DNA of 64,000 nucleotides from assembly GCA_963782345.1 (NCBI GenBank), contig CAWAJF010000007.1, positions 473,761 to 537,760 on the forward strand, written 5' to 3'. Numbering within the stretch: the first letter of the stretch is position 1; each line of letters starts with the position of its first letter. Made by a program: the position numbers and the translations under genes. Below the pieces are notes generated by a model, which was not told the DNA's origin, did no database searches, and worked only from the letters and a program-made list of their open reading frames with translations. Source of the stretch: DASUPK01 sp963782345 (lineage in GTDB: Bacteria > Actinomycetota > Thermoleophilia > Solirubrobacterales > 70-9). Positions 61,423 to 64,000 of this stretch are shown here, piece after piece.

Positions 61423-62882
61423 TCCTGCGTGGGAGGTGCCTCCTCGGCGGGTGGCTCTTCGGCCGGAGGCTCCTCGGTCGGGCCCTCCGACGGAGCCGCG
61501 TCGGGGACGATCTCCTCGGGCGGCGCCTCGGGCGCGACCTCGGCGGCAGGCTCCTCGGCCGGAGCGGCGGGCTCTGGCTCCGGTGCCGCCTCGGCCTCAG
61601 GCGCAGCGGCCTCAGCTTCAGCCGGCCCAGCCTCTCCCTCGGCGGGCGGTGCCAGGTCCTCCGGCGGCTCGGCGTCCTCGATGACGACGTCATCGCTCAC
61701 CTCGCGCGTGGGCAGCTCCTGGCCCTCGACTCGCTTCACGCTCAGGGAGAGGCGGCGACGGGAGTCGTCCACCTCGAGGATCTTCACCTGAAGCTCATCG
61801 CCCGGCCGGACGACCTCCGCGGGGCTCTCGACGTGGTGCTGCGCAAGCTCGGAGATGTGGACGAGGCCCTCGACCCCAGGAAGGATCTGGACGAAGGCAC
61901 CGAAGGCGACGATCTTGGTCACCTTGCCCTCGACGACGTCCCCCTCCTTGTACTCGTTGAGGACCTTCTGCCACGGATCCTCCTGGGTCTGCTTCAGGCC
62001 GAGGGAGATGCGCTGGCGATCCTGATCGATGTCGAGCACCTTGACCTGCACCGTGTCGCCGATCGAGACGACCTCGGACGGGTGGTTGACGTGGCTCCAC
62101 GAGAGCTCCGAGATGTGGATCAGGCCGTCGATGCCCTCGAGGTCGACGAAGGCGCCGAAGTCGACGATGTTGGAGATCTTGCCCTCGACGACCTGGCCGG
62201 ACTCGAGCTTGCCCAGGATCTGCTCGCGGACCTCCTTGCGCTCCTCCTCGAGGACCGCACGGCGGGAGAGCACGACGTTGTTGCGTGAGCGGTTGAGCTC
62301 GATCACCTTGCACTCGAGCTTCTGAGCCATGAACTCGTCGAGGTTCTGGACGCGGCGGATGTCGACGAGGGAGGCGGGCAGGAAGCCTCGCACGCCGAGG
62401 TCGAGGATCAGGCCGCCCTTGACGACCTCGATCACGGTGCCCTCGACGGGCTCGCCGGAGTCGGCCGCCTTCTCGATCCGGCGCCAAGCCTTCTCGAAGC
62501 GGGCGCGCTTCTTGGAGAGGATCAGGCGCCCCTCCTGATCCTCCTTGGTCAGGACCAGGGCGTCCACGTCCTCGTTGAGCTCGACCTCCTCGGCGGGGTC
62601 GACCGATTTGCGGATCGAGAGCTCGTTGGAGGGTATGACCCCCTCGGACTTGTAGCCGATGTCCACCAGGACCTCGTCCTGGTCGATGCGCACGACCTTG
62701 CCGCTCACCACGTCGCCCTCGTTGAAGGGATGGATCGTGGCGTCGTAGTTCGGAACGAGCTTGCCGTCGACCTCGATCATGAAGTCGTCGGGGCTGGCGG
62801 CGCCGTTGCCGGTGCTCTCCGGCTGCTCCGTCGCGACCTCGGTCTGCTGCTCGGCTTCGGTGGTTGTGTCCGTCTCGGGCAC
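61419..62882 (-). CDS. rpsA: 30S ribosomal protein S1 with long acidic C-terminal tail
   Basis: From GTG 62882 the product has 487 aa. Four S1 RNA-binding domains are visible: GDVVSGKVVRIDQDEVLVDI, EGTVIEVVKGGLILDLGVRG, VEGKISNIVDFGAFVDLEGI and VEGKVTKIVAFGAFVQILPG. The last about 100 residues are Ala/Glu/Pro-rich (PAEEPPAEEAPP), a disordered acidic tail typical of actinobacterial S1. TACACT lies 8 bases before the GTG, so the message may be leaderless. The in-frame extension to 62993 is Arg-rich and overlaps the divergent promoter. Confidence 0.94.
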   Translation of the reverse strand: MPETDTTTEAEQQTEVATEQPESTGNGAASPDDFMIEVDGKLVPNYDATIHPFNEGDVVSGKVVRIDQDEVLVDIGYKSEGVIPSNELSIRKSVDPAEEVELNEDVDALVLTKEDQEGRLILSKKRARFEKAWRRIEKAADSGEPVEGTVIEVVKGGLILDLGVRGFLPASLVDIRRVQNLDEFMAQKLECKVIELNRSRNNVVLSRRAVLEEERKEVREQILGKLESGQVVEGKISNIVDFGAFVDLEGIDGLIHISELSWSHVNHPSEVVSIGDTVQVKVLDIDQDRQRISLGLKQTQEDPWQKVLNEYKEGDVVEGKVTKIVAFGAFVQILPGVEGLVHISELAQHHVESPAEVVRPGDELQVKILEVDDSRRRLSLSVKRVEGQELPTREVSDDVVIEDAEPPEDLAPPAEGEAGPAEAEAAAPEAEAAPEPEPAAPAEEPAAEVAPEAPPEEIVPDAAPSEGPTEEPPAEEPPAEEAPPTQD

Positions 62883-62890
62883 GGCCGCAC

Positions 62891-62896
62891 AGTGTA
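62891..62896 (-). promoter_or_regulatory. -10 box of a probable leaderless promoter (rpsA)
   Basis: TACACT on the minus strand ends 8 bases before GTG 62882, without Shine-Dalgarno. Confidence 0.45.
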
Positions 62897-62941
62897 CGCA
62901 GACACATGCCGTCCGCACGGTTTCGCCTGACCGGCTTCCAC

Positions 62942-62947
62942 TACCTT
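62942..62947 (+). promoter_or_regulatory. -10 box of a probable leaderless promoter (FAD oxidoreductase)
   Basis: TACCTT ends 8 bases before ATG 62956 with no ribosome-binding site between. Confidence 0.45.
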
Positions 62948-62955
62948 TGCGAGCG

Positions 62956-64000
62956 ATGCCGAAGCGCCAGACCAAGCGCGGCGACGAGCGCACGCCGCTG
63001 AGCGGAAGCTACGACGTGATCGTCTGCGGCGCAAGCTTCGCGGGCCTGACGGTGGCGCGGCAACTGGCCGGCTCGGGCGCACGAGTGCTGGTCCTCGACC
63101 GCTACGAGATCGGCGAGCGCCAGACATCCGCCTGCGGGGTGCCGACGGCCTGGCTCGAGGCAATGGGCCTCGAGGGCTCGGCCCGCCAGGAGTTCGGCGA
63201 GCTCGTCGTTCACACACCCCGCGGCACCTCGCGCTACGAGCTGCCCTGGACCTTCTCCACGTTCGACTACCGCGAGCTCTGCGAGCTGCTCTGGGTGCAG
63301 TGCGACGCCGAGTTCGAGACCGCCAAGGTCAACGGGCGCACCGGCGAGACCGTCCACACCGATCGCGGGGACGTCGCCGCGCCTCTGATCGTCGACGCGC
63401 TCGGCTGGCGGCGGATCCTGGCCTCCGACGGCGGCTACCAGCCGCCGGACGCGCCCCTCTCACGCGGACTCGAGGTTCACCCCCACGGCGGCGGTGAGGA
63501 CCTCGAGGTCTGGATCGACCGGCGCTACGTGCCCGCCGGCTACGGCTGGAGCTTCCCGGCACGCGACGAGCAGCGAATCGGAGTCGGCTCGTTCGATCCG
63601 CGCTTTCACGTCAAGGACACCACGGTCCTGCTCGCCGACGATCTGGAGCGCCCCGCCGTCCGCTACCAGGGCAACTGGATCCCGCACAAGCTCCGGCGCG
63701 GCACCGAAGACGGGATCTTCTTCGTCGGCGACTCCGCCGGGCACTGCATCCCGCTGACGGCCGAGGGCATCCGGACCGCGTTCTACTTCGGGATCAAGCT
63801 GGGCGACGAGCTGCGGGCCGTCGTCGCGGGCACGCAGGACCGTGAGGCCGCGCTCGGCAGCTACGCGGAGTTCGTCGACGCGCACGAGTGGAAGTTCCGC
63901 TGGATGCTGCGGGCCCAGAAGATGCTGCCGAAGCTCTCGCCCCGCATGCAGCGGGCGGTGATCCGCGCCTGCGGTCGCAAGCGCTTCGTCGACTGGGCCT
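62956..64000 (+). CDS. FAD-dependent oxidoreductase, geranylgeranyl-reductase-like (3' end outside window)
   Basis: The visible 348 codons begin KRQTKRGDERTPLSGSYDVI, leading into the dinucleotide motif VCGASFAGLTVARQLAGSGA and an RQTSACGVPTAWL active-site region. A second FAD motif IFFVGDSAGHCIPLTAEGIR lies near residue 255. This resembles geranylgeranyl reductase/NAD(P)-FAD oxidoreductases acting on isoprenoid chains or lipids. The substrate is not established. It diverges from rpsA with 73 bp between starts. Confidence 0.85.
   Translation, partial: MPKRQTKRGDERTPLSGSYDVIVCGASFAGLTVARQLAGSGARVLVLDRYEIGERQTSACGVPTAWLEAMGLEGSARQEFGELVVHTPRGTSRYELPWTFSTFDYRELCELLWVQCDAEFETAKVNGRTGETVHTDRGDVAAPLIVDALGWRRILASDGGYQPPDAPLSRGLEVHPHGGGEDLEVWIDRRYVPAGYGWSFPARDEQRIGVGSFDPRFHVKDTTVLLADDLERPAVRYQGNWIPHKLRRGTEDGIFFVGDSAGHCIPLTAEGIRTAFYFGIKLGDELRAVVAGTQDREAALGSYAEFVDAHEWKFRWMLRAQKMLPKLSPRMQRAVIRACGRKRFVDWA

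Overview
The window is a high-GC, gene-dense bacterial chromosome segment. The protein set suggests an actinomycete of the Thermoleophilia/Solirubrobacterales type: a membrane pyrophosphatase, Rex, a SigG-like ECF sigma factor, TrkA/Ceo pairs, DUF1844 and DUF7144 proteins, a YbdK ligase, many short lipoproteins, and GTG/TTG starts with ATGA/GTGA overlaps. This placement is inferred from gene content and composition, not from a marker search. No phage, plasmid, CRISPR array or complete insertion sequence was seen.

Layout. 1-6.7 kb: the N-terminal half of lon, a VOC protein, an ECF sigma factor, a DHA2 exporter with an F420-type reductase, and a membrane diguanylate cyclase. 6.4-13.3 kb: lipoproteins, a Ser/Thr kinase with a shortened C-lobe, and a heterodimeric ABC exporter. 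13.3-14.1 kb: an HNH nuclease of lower GC under a perfect LexA-type SOS box, next to tRNA-Gln. 14.2-20.2 kb: an FAD reductase with two TrkA-type proteins, then a FIST sensor coupled to a GAF-GAF-GGDEF-EAL phosphodiesterase. 20.2-24.2 kb: hppA, DUF1844 and ybdK. 24.2-29.3 kb: rex, glutaredoxin and the t6A genes tsaD-rimI-tsaB, then fmdB-udg-tsaE. 29.4-32.4 kb: pantothenate genes (DUF2520-panC-panD-panB). 32.4-38.8 kb: membrane proteins, YjbQ, an acyltransferase and a ROK kinase. 38.8-45.5 kb: uvrA, an MFS protein, VOC, a YbhN-like protein and an aldo/keto reductase. 45.6-52.6 kb: two exporters, a potassium channel, a GAP-family protein, an F420/NADP reductase and a broken glycoside hydrolase. 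52.6-60.2 kb: uvrB, PhoD-like, YHYH, an NHL propeller and a trypsin-like protease. 60.2-64 kb: lytic transglycosylase, coaE, rpsA and a partial geranylgeranyl-reductase-like protein.

Functional themes: tRNA t6A synthesis (tsaB, tsaD, tsaE plus rimI), CoA supply (panB/C/D and coaE, with DUF2520 a candidate ketopantoate reductase), nucleotide excision and uracil repair (uvrA, uvrB, udg), c-di-GMP turnover, and drug/lipid export.

The most notable patterns are: (i) the SOS-box-controlled HTH-HNH gene; (ii) a dispersed palindromic repeat found both between genes and in frame inside uvrA; (iii) a recurring TANNNT box 6-8 nt before start codons that lack a Shine-Dalgarno, implying widespread leaderless transcription; and (iv) a perfect 16-bp inverted repeat before the ROK kinase. 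No stretch of more than 300 bases lacks a gene; the longest gaps (6238-6446 and 16507-16735) are described below.
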